A DNA stretch of 64,000 nucleotides from Agapetus fuscipes. Taxonomy: Eukaryota; Arthropoda; Insecta; Trichoptera; Glossosomatidae. Every line of letters begins with the position of its first letter. Within the stretch, counting starts at the first letter, position 1. This document shows positions 50,191 to 60,003 of the stretch, one piece after another. A program made the translations under genes and the position numbers. The DNA is taken from NCBI GenBank assembly GCA_951799405.1, contig OX637334.1:3720001-3784000 (forward strand), read 5' to 3'. The notes under the pieces were generated by a model, which saw only the letters and a list, made by a program, of their open reading frames with translations, was not told the DNA's origin and searched no databases.

Positions 50191-51176
50191 ATTGGATATC
50201 GAAAAGACATGTAGAAAGATGGATTGTATACAGAAAGGTTGGATATCGTGATAGAATAAAACTGAGAAAGGCATTGATGAACCAAATTATCAGGCAGTAC
50301 CGTAATACACAGCAGTATTGTACTTACATCAAAACAAGAAACTACTGTCTTATAGAATTCTGGATATTTTATTATTTCTGCTTTATGATAGAATAATATT
50401 TTTAAAATTACAATACTTGTTTTCCACGAAATAATTTGTTAAACAACACATTACACGAAAGACTTCCAGGGTACCATGACATTGTAGAGAAATATTTTAG
50501 CTTCTCTGTTAAGAGTGTAGCTACAGTAAGAGCACTTTTATTTATTAAACTAAGGATAATTTCCATTTAATAGGTTAAAACCTTAGTAAAGTTGTAGACC
50601 TTCAGTTACACTTTCATGGTCTGTTTAATTTTATTAAATATTTTGTGTTCGATCATATTATGTTCTATTCGCAGCTCTTCTATCTGTACATAAAACGTTT
50701 ACCGAGCAGGAAACATTCCCACGGCAGGTTACCAAAGCAAGGTGGCAGTTTTTATCTTCGTTTACTGTTGGTAACTGTTCGTTTTTAAATACTTTCCTGT
50801 CCACATCTAAATAACGCATCAATATTTCAGACTCATATCGTCACAAGTGTGATGCAAAAGTTTCACTCATAGTTGACCGTCTCCGGAAGGCATTAAAAGC
50901 TCTTTCATTCAGTTTTACGTTCATGCCCAGCCATCAATCTTGGCAGAGAGCTTTTTATGAAATTGTCGCACAGTGTATTTTAGTATTTTCCCTCTCGGGG
51001 ATTAGAGTCTCTGGCCACCCCTCCGCAGTGCTGCGCTCAATTAATTAAGGGAATCAAAAGATTCCGAATAAATTTGTCTCTGTGAATTTTTAAGGCCCTT
51101 TAAGGAACAGAGGCTTATGGGATCGCCGAAATGTCCTACAAGTGAAAATATGTACAAAGAGAAGATTTTTGTTCCT
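50191..51176. other. Long stretch with no recognised module
   Basis: Nearly 1 kb without transposon words or a coding frame. May be unique sequence. Confidence 0.35.
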
Positions 51177-51336
51177 GGGCTGGAAGTCTCATCACCACGG
51201 TAATTTTTATCTACCGAATACCGTTCAGATTAGTATCAAGACAAAATGGCCGCAAGAGAACAGCTGATTAGTCTTCATACAAATATTACCGCTATTCGGG
51301 AGGTACGATCTACCGTGGGGATGAGACTTCCAGCCC
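51177..51336. mobile_element. MITE-G, 160 bp
   Basis: Terminal inverted repeats GGGCTGGAAGTCTCATCACC at 51177 and GGGATGAGACTTCCAGCCC ending 51336, with further imperfect pairing inwards. Half of it is shared with 55895-55997. Confidence 0.75.
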
Positions 51337-51904
51337 TGGAGTGGAAATCTCAATGATCGTCGATAGATATTTCCTTTTTTATTTGAAGACAGTTCTTTCT
51401 TATGTGACGCCCGGTTGATAGGCCAGCTGGAAAAGCATTTCATTCAAAACAAAAGGGCTTGAGTTCCATTCCATCAAAGGTGCAAGATATTACTTTATTT
51501 TTTGTGGTTTTTTTATCTTAAGAAATAATCATGAAATGGAGAAGACAAAAGAGAAGAAATGGGTGTGAGCGTGCAGAAGGATGATTGCCATGAAGTAAAA
51601 TCCATCTGATAGACGTCCTCACGAAAAATCGCATAAAAACTGGACAATATCTCAGGGCAGAGGTAACCTGGAATAAACATACCAGCATGCCTAAACCAAG
51701 ATGTTTTATTTTTCACTTTTAAATTTCGTGCCAACTAAGTCCTTGAGATAACTGCAACTAAAAAAAAACTGGCTGTTGTAATATGTGCTTGTTTAATTAT
51801 TGTTCTATGAAATAGTTTATTAAAAAAAATGCTAGTATCTGCTAACAGTACCTTTTTGTTTTGTTTTTATTTTTTTTATCCGCCGCGTATGAAAAATAAT
51901 TTTT
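51337..51904. other. Unassigned stretch
   Basis: No motif; minus frames 51225-51443 and 51513-51734 lack motifs. Confidence 0.3.
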
Positions 51905-52420
51905 CCCTTCGTAAATATTGTTACCGACTTTGATGTATGGAAGTGAAGCATGGACAGTGAAAGATAGCGAAATGAGTAAAGTATCTACGGTAGAAATGAA
52001 GCATTTGAGAAGCATGACAGGAAAAACTCTGAGGGATAGAGTTAGGAATGAATGGGTAAAAAAAGAATGTAGTAATTTGAAAGAGGATGTGAAAGTTAAG
52101 GTACAAAAGAATGTGATGAGATGGTTTGGGCATGTGGAAAGAATGAATGATGATAGACTGACAAAGTATGTATACAAAGAAAGTGTGAAAGGAAAAAGAG
52201 GGAAGGGACGACCGAGAAAAGTATGGAGTGATCAGATTGAGGAGATTGTGAAAGAATGGGATATACAAAGTGAGCGTAAAAGAAGAAAATGCATGAAAAA
52301 GGTGATGGATATGAAAAAATTGAAAGAGGTATGTAAGGATAGGAAAAAATGGAGGCAACTCTGCAGAGGCTCTGGCCACCCCTAGCGGAATGGCGACAGA
52401 GTTACAGTTACAGTTACAGT
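51905..52420 (+). mobile_element. RTE LINE, 5'-truncated, TTACAG-tailed
   Basis: Coding region, then GGCTCTGGCCACCCCTAGCG, then GAGTTACAGTTACAGTTACAG tail. Its 3' 300 bp is nearly identical to 24042-24345, so this subfamily moved recently. Confidence 0.9.
51918..52385 (+). pseudogene. RTE C-terminal domain
   Basis: Open frame of 155 codons: LPTLMYGSEAWTVKDSEMSK, MKHLRSMTGKTLRDRVRNEW, MRWFGHVERMNDDRLTKYVY, GKRGKGRPRKVWSDQIEEIV, ending CRGSGHP. Only the post-RT part of an RTE protein; the Met is internal. The long minus frames 51842-52430 are shadows. Confidence 0.9.
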
Positions 52421-52424
52421 AAAT

Positions 52425-52969
52425 GCACAAAGCTTAGAAAAAATTTAAATGTGATCACAAAATTCAGTGGAAATATTTTTAAATTTTTAATTAAAAATCA
52501 ACAATGTCAATGCTTCACGTAAAACATAATAGCTTTAATTTTTTTTATTAACAAAAAAAATTATATGCCTGTAAAAAAATAAACGACAGAAATTTCTCTG
52601 TACCCATCTCATAAAAATTCTCGTTTCAACTTAATCTCAGCGTTTACTAAAAAAATGCCACAGCGCCTCTAAAGATCTTTTAAGTTTTCACACTTATTTT
52701 GTGAAACGCTACAATTTTTATACGCGGGGTAATGAAGTATAAAAACGAGTAACGCGAATTCACACAATTACTTTAAGCTGATATCGCCATTTTAAAGCAA
52801 TAAAATAACACATAAAATTTAATGAGATACGTGTTAAGGTGGTTTTTGCGTGTGTGCAAAATTTTCTCCGCTACATACATATGTGAATACGCATACGTAA
52901 ATGTTTTAAAATTGTTATTTAACGTGTTTCACATTTCTCTTGAAATTTTCATTGAGTAATAGGTTGGTC
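52425..52969. other. Unassigned AT-rich stretch
   Basis: No motif recognised. Confidence 0.3.
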
Positions 52970-53212
52970 TAATCTAAGTTGCTAATATATGTTACATTGG
53001 AGATTCACATTATTTGCATTCTCACAACCAGACATGTACAAGTTCGCGCTTGCACATGCCTCACGTGAGCCTACAACATAAAAACCAAATCTCAAATGGA
53101 CATACACCCTGCAACTCTTGCCGTCCTTCCCTGTAACAGGGGTGACATTGGCAAAGTGAACCATTTTAACAGCATGGGTGGTCAGTCGCATACCAACATA
53201 TAAGTCAAGGAT
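52970..53212 (-). repeat. RTE-3' repeat copy
   Basis: Complete except for the tail, which is reduced to GTCTAATCTAAG. Confidence 0.85.
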
Positions 53213-53469
53213 CTTTAATTTTTCAGAATTTTTTCAATGACAAATCGAAGTAGTGTTAGTCTAAAAAAACCTTCTCTGAATTTGGTAGGTATCTTGCTTA
53301 CAATATATTATTGTTTTGTTGAATTCGCATTTTCTTAGAAATTCAATCTGTAGGTTATGACATAATTTTTCCAAGAATTTCCAATTTATTTTAAAGATAA
53401 ACAAGGTAAGAATTACTCTTAATATAGGATAAACAAGTTGTTTCTATGGTTCGTTAATATGTTTTTATT
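53213..53469. other. Unassigned AT-rich stretch
   Basis: No repeat or coding motif recognised. Confidence 0.3.
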
Positions 53470-53525
53470 TAATTAAATAAGATGATTGAATGACAAGCAC
53501 CGTTTTTGTGTGTAGCACACCTCAA
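53470..53525 (-). repeat. SINE-A 3' terminal scrap
   Basis: GATGATTGAATGACAAGCAC and TGTGTGTAGCACACCTCAAG. Confidence 0.5.
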
Positions 53526-53804
53526 GGGTCCAAAGGCTGACACTCCTATAGTCCTATACGTTTTAATTAACAAATAAATACGATGTAAGTATGTTTATAT
53601 TTAATACAGCATATCTCGCATGAGATGAACAATATTGTGGAATTTAGATTACTTTTTTGTCTTTTTGGGAATGCCCAGCGAACTGTAAAAAAGCTCTGAA
53701 AGTAATGAAAACCATTACCAAGAAAAAAGTCAGAAAATACATGTGAAAAAGGTCACTGCTTCTGTTACTGTAGCTTGCTGACATAACACTTGGGGTGGCT
53801 ATTA
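53526..53804. other. Unassigned stretch
   Basis: Minus open frame 53644-53838 has no motif. No repeat module recognised. Confidence 0.3.
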
Positions 53805-53965
53805 ATTTAGCAAGGATCGTGAGATCAGCTGCTTGCATTCTATGCAGAAGGCTTGGATTCGATACTCACTAAAGGTGTCAGAAATGATTTCACGTTTTGG
53901 TGTTTATTTCAAAAGCAAAATAAAATACTGGCACGGTTTACAAAGCCTACACAAGAAATAAAATC
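53805..53965 (+). repeat. SINE-C 5' part, decayed
   Basis: Head decayed (GTGAGATCAGCTGCTTGCAT), then GGTGTCAGAAATGATTTCAC and GGTGTTTATTTCAAAAGC. Confidence 0.5.
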
Positions 53966-53974
53966 TATGAAACT

Positions 53975-54190
53975 AAATCTATCTAAATCTAGATCTAAGC
54001 TGCAAAGATATATATCATTTGAGATTCATATTAAATGCATTCCCACAAGTAGACACGCATAATTTCGCGCTCACACATGCCGCATTTATGTGGACCCATA
54101 GTATAAAAAACCCAATCTCAAATGAACATAAGCCCTGCAACTCTTTCCGACCTTCCCTGAAACAGGGGTGACATTGAAAAAGTGAACCAA
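53975..54190 (-). repeat. RTE-3' repeat copy
   Basis: Tail of ATCTAAATCTAGATCTAAGC at left; stops after GGGGTGACATTGAAAAAGTG, 5' end missing. Confidence 0.8.
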
Positions 54191-54372
54191 CCCTTACTTT
54201 TATTAGCATCCTAAGTTTCACTCTATTCTTTCTAGGACACAAGATGCGGCAAACCAAAGAAAAAACACAACCGATAAAACATTTAAAAAAATATGACCTT
54301 ACATAGTTATATGATTGAAATATTAGAAAATAGATAACGCTTTTGAATTGGAGTCCAATAAATTTCACCTAG

Positions 54373-54577
54373 TTGTCATATTGTACGAGGTAAATAATTG
54401 TAATGTATTGGACACAATGCTGTTGTACATTGTGTATAAAAAGGTTCCTTTGTGCGTAGACGACTGAGAAAAGACATATACAGAGCAGGAAAGTAGAAAG
54501 TGAAAGTTATCAGGAATTCCGACTCGAAGGACCGAAAATTTGACAAATAAAGACAGTAAGGTGAACTCGATCAACAA
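54373..54577 (+). mobile_element. Possible solo LTR
   Basis: Bounded by TGTCATATTG and TCGATCAACA (TG..CA form), with TATA box TGTATAAAAAGG (about 54433), AATAAA at 54545, and ATTGGATGC after it like a primer-binding site. No second copy in the window and no target duplication visible. Confidence 0.35.
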
Positions 54578-55369
54578 TTGGATGCTTTTTTGAATATTAT
54601 GACGCGTTTTACAAACATTGATAGAATACCTATTCTATATAAAAGCTGGAAACAAATGTAGGAAAAAATACAAATCTCCACCTTAAAGGTACAACTGTCT
54701 AAGTGCTAATACACTGATTTGAGAAGCGTAGACTTAAGATTTTATTGGGGGTAACTTCTCATAATAAGTGAACTAATTATAAGGAAATAATCATAACAAA
54801 CTTCTAAACTACAGGATTTTCTCACACTTTTACTGTTCTCTCTCGTAAAATAGGGAAAAAGTTGCAGTTATCTGAGAAACTCATATTAGCTTAAATTAGC
54901 ACTTATCCAGTTTAACCTTTAAGATATCGAAATGATAATAAAATATAAGCTCTTCTTCTTCTTTATAAGTCTACTGGCAGTATATATTATTGGAATGAGC
55001 ACCATAGTCCTCGTGGTGTGTGTCACCGCTAATTAATAACGAGCTTACCACCGCGGTCGGCAGATGTCACATAAAAGTAGTCAAACTGAAGAAAATAAGA
55101 AAACAGGTATACATAAGAAGGTTAGGTATACTAATTAGATTTTTTTACAGAAAGAAACCAGTTTTAATTAATTTACGATAAAACAATTATCTACATATGA
55201 TTTAATTTAATATTGTTAGAATTTGGATTTGTTTTTAAGGCAAAGGAAAATCATATATTCTGAAACGTCTTTTACTGTTACTTATTAAATACTGTCCTAG
55301 TGTGAAGATTCTGTAAGAATTGAGGTAAGAACATTTTCTATGAGTGGAGTGATACATCAGATGTAATAC
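54578..55369. other. Unassigned stretch
   Basis: A short GC-richer word ACCACCGCGGTCGGCAGATG lies at 55048. No gene recognised. Confidence 0.3.
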
Positions 55370-55440
55370 ATAACAGGAGGCGAATAAAGGGAAAGCGTTC
55401 TCTTTACGAGTCGCAGGTACTGGCCACCCCTGAAATGTAA
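55370..55440 (+). repeat. RTE coding 3'-end scrap
   Basis: GGAGGCGAATAAAGG and GCAGGTACTGGCCACCCCTG resemble the RTE 3' coding end at 9800-9845. Confidence 0.35.
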
Positions 55441-55812
55441 TAAAAACCTTGTTTACAGGAAACATCATAAAACTTGAACTGAAAAAATGTACGGACACTG
55501 AAGCAGCGCCTCTACTGAGCGTTTTCGTTTGCATACATTTTTTGGTTGAGTTTAAGCGTGATGTTTTATACCAGGCGCACAACATCACTTTATGTTTATC
55601 ACACGGGTCGTGTGATGTTTTGTGTGAATAAAGAAAATCTGTGCTTGTTTCTTTGTGTGCTTTGATATCTGTTTGACACATATTTAAGAATATTCAAGTA
55701 CGTTCTGTATTTTTTACTGATTTTATTTCGTTCTGCACTCTTTATTCATGTTTTATTTTGAAAACGAAGATTGCTTTAGAAAAATAGTCTTGTAAAATGT
55801 CATCTAATCCCT
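55441..55812. other. Unassigned stretch
   Basis: Opposed open frames 55235-55681 and 55449-55631 have no motif. Confidence 0.3.
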
Positions 55813-56060
55813 TACGGTGCTATTCTTAGACATTTTAGTCGTCCGTTGAGCCCACGCTTTGACAAAATAATGATGCAATTGGATGAAAACCTGTCAATCC
55901 AAGATGGCCGCAAGTGAACAGCTGATGAGTTTTCTTACAAATATTACTGAAATTATGTAGGTAAGAATGACCGTGGTGATGAGACTTCCAGCCCAGTCAT
56001 CATTAGTTTGTCAAAGCTTGGTCTCAACGGATGACTAAAATGTCTAAGAGTAGCACCGTA
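55813..56060. mobile_element. 248-bp element with 63-bp terminal inverted repeats
   Basis: Left arm 55813-55875 (TACGGTGCTATTCTTAGACA...) and right arm 55998-56060 pair with about seven mismatches. The 120-bp interior shares CAAGATGGCCGCAAGTGAAC and TGATGAGACTTCCAGCCCAG with MITE-G at 51177-51336. No coding capacity. Confidence 0.75.
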
Positions 56061-56285
56061 TGACTTATAGGTTAGTATAAAACTGACCACCCATACTGTA
56101 AAAATGGTTCACTATAACCCCTGATTCAGAGAAGGTCAGCAAAAGTTGTAGGGCTCATGTTCATTTGAAGTTTGTTTTTTTTAGTACCCATGCAGCATTT
56201 GTAATCGTAAAATTCTGTTTGTGGGCATGCACTTAATATGAATCATAGATGTTAACATATCTTTGAAACTTGGGTCATAGATTAA
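56061..56285 (+). repeat. Decayed RTE-3' repeat copy
   Basis: From TGACTTATAGGTTAGTATAA to TTTGAAACTTGGGTCATAGA; abuts the preceding inverted-repeat element directly. Confidence 0.7.
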
Positions 56286-56654
56286 ACATAAATTACAATT
56301 TTAACAAGATGAATGACCTTTTCCAGCCGTTTACGTTTGACTTCCCACATACGCCTGGGTAAGAGAGAGCGCAGTTTCGTGAGCATGCCTCCAGTGTTAG
56401 GGTCGGGTGACCTCTGACCCGTCTGTTCAGCGGCTGGACGACCTTTATCTCTTTCGGGTCATTAGATCTCCGACCCACAATGCCAGTCTGAACCATGCTT
56501 TACCATTCAAAGAGCAAACCAAAAAAAAAACAGCGTTTAAGCCATTCACTCGTAAATGCGCGGAACATAAATTTGAATTAAATAACGGAGTACGCACAAA
56601 TTTTGTGCACGTAAAAATAGTGACGTCACAACCCCGGGTTGACTAATATTTCAG
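56286..56654. other. Unassigned stretch
   Basis: 56390-56480 contains the inverted words GGGTCGGGTGACCTCTGACC and GGGTCATTAGATCTCCGACC. Opposed open frames 56293-56646 have no motif. Confidence 0.3.
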
Positions 56655-56990
56655 TTTGACAATAAAGTGTTTGTTTGTCCTATCTGCAACAGAGGTAATT
56701 TCACATGAACAATGTTTGTATGTGTACTGGACCAATGTCACTTATGAATGCTGGAAATTGATTTTGAATGTGTTAAAAACAATTCTCACAGTATCGTGTT
56801 TTACGTTTTTTTCTTAGCTCAGATTGTGTAGAATGTGATTTATAAGACGATTACATTTGAATGTCATGCATGAATCAAATGGTAGATAAGCCACACAAGC
56901 ACCGAGGTTATAATTTCTCTACTCCAACCCCTTTGAGGGTAAATCGCGGTACAAATGTTGCACTCTTTGTGTTGTTTAGTTGGGAAATAT
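56655..56990. repeat. Dispersed repeat E, longest copy
   Basis: Continuous through the point where the 17684-19225 copy is split, including ATTTGAATGTCATG and TGAATCAAATGGTAGATAAG, and continues to about 56990. Confidence 0.6.
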
Positions 56991-57225
56991 GAAATTAAAA
57001 AAAAAAATCGTCGGATGACATTCATTTGCAGCTTTCTCCAATTCCGAAAAAAAAGTGAAAGCAGACATGCTTGGTGGACTGCCTCATCCACGCCTTTAAC
57101 TTTTCTTGTTTATAAGGTAATCTAAGTTTCCGGAATGAGAAGGAGTTACGACTGTAGTACAGGGCGGGCGACCGGCAATTTAAAGAAAAAAACTCTAATA
57201 AAACTGCTGATTAAATGAGTCCGAG

Positions 57226-57252
57226 TGTAGTAGAGCTTCGATTATCCGAGAT
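57226..57252 (+). repeat. pogo/Tigger-like terminal repeat, left
   Basis: GTAGTAGAGCTTCGATTATC is the common pogo-type end (AGAGxCTCGATTATCCG). The matching inverted word is at 62876-62905. Confidence 0.4.
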
Positions 57253-57329
57253 GCTGCGCTCCGAGCCTACATCAGAAATAAAAAAAAAACGGATTTGATT
57301 GATTTCTAAGCATTGAATTTTCATAAATC

Positions 57330-57375
57330 AGAGCAGCTGGTGATGCAAACGGCATCTTTACGAAACCGGTGGTGG
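57330..57375 (+). other. Degenerate hammerhead-like motif
   Basis: CTGGTGA, TGCAAACGGCATCTTTACG, then AAACCGGTGG. Same block order as 10677-10708 and 5099-5130, with a decayed stem. Confidence 0.3.
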
Positions 57376-57463
57376 ATATTCTATGAGTTTTATTGCTTTC
57401 TCTTCATGTTCAGGAAGTAAGAAATTTCTTACAAAATAGGTATGTATTTACAAAAAATTATTT

Positions 57464-57476
57464 CAGTGTTACTTAT
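57464..57476 (+). repeat. Harbinger left terminal inverted repeat
   Basis: CAGTGTTACTTAT, exact complement at 62372-62384. Subterminal similarity beyond this is weak. Confidence 0.85.
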
Positions 57477-57678
57477 AAATTGGGAATAAGATTTATGCCT
57501 GGTATAACGAGGGAATAGCAATAAATTGTTACTTATAATCATTTCATAAAGTTAACTCGGGTATAGACCTGGCTTAACGACCTAGAGCCATTATTCCTGG
57601 TTGGAGGGTAGTATAAGCTTGGAATAACAAGTTTTTGTCAAATGACATCTGTCAAAAGTGTAAATCGTATTCAAAAGT

Positions 57679-59279
57679 ATGGACGGATTTTCGCAATTCT
57701 TGACAAATTTAAATAGAATTAGCAACATTCGGGCACGAAAAGTGTACAAAAAAAGAATTGATCCCTTTACGAAATATACGGATTCAGAATTCAGGAGCAA
57801 ATATCGCTTTTCCAAAATTAACATGCGGTACATAATAAATTTGGTGAAAGACGATTTGGAAGGTTGCAAGCGAGGTGGAAAGATTCCTGTAGATCTTCAA
57901 GTACTAGCCGCTATTCGGTACTGGGGTCGAAATGAGGTAAGAATCAATATAATTATTGACCTAATCGATTGATGTTGATTGTAGTTCGCAATTACGAAAT
58001 TTCTAACCTCACAATTCTTAAATAAAGTTTTAAGCTTTCACTCACAATTGTTGAATAATTTGCAGATACAAGATGACTGTGCTGATATCCATGGCTTTAG
58101 TCAACAGACGCTATCCAGGGTGTGCCGAAATGTAGCAATTGCATTTGCAAGAAAGGCCCCTGAGTTTATAAAGATGCCAGCATCGTTGGAAGAGCAAGCA
58201 GCAGTAATCACAGGTTTTCATGCCATCAGTGGTTTTAATGGAGTTGTGGGTGCCATAGATTGCACCCACATACGTATACAAAAAGTTGGTGGTGAAATAG
58301 GACCACTTTACATAAATAGGAAAGGATATTACTCCTTAAATGTGCAGGTATTTAATCATAATTTTCAATATACGTTGTGAAAAAAACCCTATAGTTATGG
58401 TAAAAAGATGCTGACATCGGTTTTATATGGGACTGTCTTCCATAGCAACCGATAACAAACTACTTATATGGGTTTTCCATAGCAACCCAGCCGGGTGACG
58501 ACACAATATTGTCTATGACAATTCATGCGTGGACCTCATTGCTGTTTTCAGATTCTTGGAAATCAGAAAGAATGCTGTAGATAGTAACTTCTCAAATAAT
58601 TTCTCTCATCTTAAATACTTATTAAATAGTTGATGTCTTTTCACCAGGTGGTCTGCGATGCCAAGCTGAAAATAAGGGATATTGTTGCCCATTGGAGAGG
58701 AAGTGCACATGACAGTCGCATATTCAGGGAGAGCAGCATAAGGCAACGATTCGAAAATAACGAATTCAGAGGTCGGCTAGTGGGAGATGGTGGTTATGCT
58801 TGCACTCCCTATTTATTTGTGCCACTTCGCAATCCCACAAACCCTAGTGAAATGGAGTACAATAAAGCTCAAATAAGCACAAGAAATACGGTGGAGAGAT
58901 GTTTTGGAGTTTGGAAGCAAAGATTCCGCAGTTTGCTCTGTGGTATGCGAGGGTCATTACACACCATCAAAACCACAATAGTAGCTTTGGCTGTGTTACA
59001 CTGCATTGCTATCGATTTAAAAGATGGACATTTTGGTAAGAAAAATAAGTATATTTTTTCTAGAAATAATTATTTTTTATTATACCAGTGAAAACACAAA
59101 TTTTAGTATAAATGCCAGCTAGTTACTAAAACATGATAGACTATCTCCCCAATAGTATTAACTTAAATTTGTTTACAGATATATCGGAAGAAACTCAAGT
59201 GGAGGAAGTAAATAACTTGGAAAATGACAATCAAATAGGTATTATATCCAGAGAAGTTTTTATTCGGCAGAATTTCTAA
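57679..59279 (+). CDS. HARBI1-like transposase nuclease, 4 exons
   Basis: Exons 57679-57936, 58066-58347, 58648-59035 and 59179-59279, joined by GT-AG introns; total 342 residues, close to the usual 350. The start is the ATG of MDGFSQFLTNLNRI, the first in frame. A helix-turn-helix region lies near residues 69-115 (DLQVLAAIRYWGR, then GFSQQTLSRVCRNVA). The DDE triad is GAIDCTHI (D151), VGDGGYACTPY (D227) and NTVERCFGVWKQRF (E263). Other family words are WRGSAHDSRIF and YSLNVQVVCDAKL. It would bind the ends and cut and rejoin DNA. No stop or frameshift was found. The first triad motif has Cys where most relatives have Gly. Confidence 0.92.
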
Positions 59280-60003
59280 ATTTTATTTTATTATACCTTT
59301 TGCTTGTGTCAATAAAAACCTAATTAAACATGTGCTTTTTTTTATAATACTACTTCACAATAAAACTATAAAGTTGCTTAGAATCTTTTTTTTAACAATA
59401 TGGAAAAATTACAGAGAATACTATTTAAAAAAAAATGTCTACATTCTCTGAAGCTAACATTTTCAAGATGTTGCAAGAGATTGCTAAGAGAACTAAACTT
59501 TAGAATTTCCAGGGTTTTTTTATATTAAATTCTTGACATTTCCATCAATTTTGTTTATTTCTTTTTACAAAGTAAAAGCCATGCTTTTTGATAAAAAAAA
59601 AAACAATAAGCTTGAGGAGTATTGAATGAGACAAAATTAGAAATTGTGATTGAATTTGTACTAGTAAATCTCAAAAGTATTTTGGAAAGAAATGAAGAAT
59701 AACCAGAGAACAGAGAAAACAAGTTTAGAAAACAGTTTAATTGAAAAATAAATTTGAGAACAAATCAATGTTACAAAAAAAAATTGAATGATAAAATGAG
59801 AACAGTTTGGAAACAAAACAAAGTGACGTAAAAATGAAACAAAACAAATACATGTATCGTAAACAATTGATCTCATACCCATGGAGATGAAAATTTTGAG
59901 AGAAGTATAACTTAAATATGGACAGGAATGATTGTGTAATGAAAGAATGTGACTTAATGGAAAATGTGAGGAAAGTATTCACTAAATATTAGATGCGACT
60001 TGA

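Noticed and set aside
51921..52430. Minus-strand open frame of 169 codons
   Set aside because: Antisense of the RTE C-terminal domain; the same shadow occurs opposite 24034-24306.
55235..55681. Minus-strand frame of 148 codons
   Set aside because: No recognisable domain, ordinary AT-rich composition and no splice or homology support.
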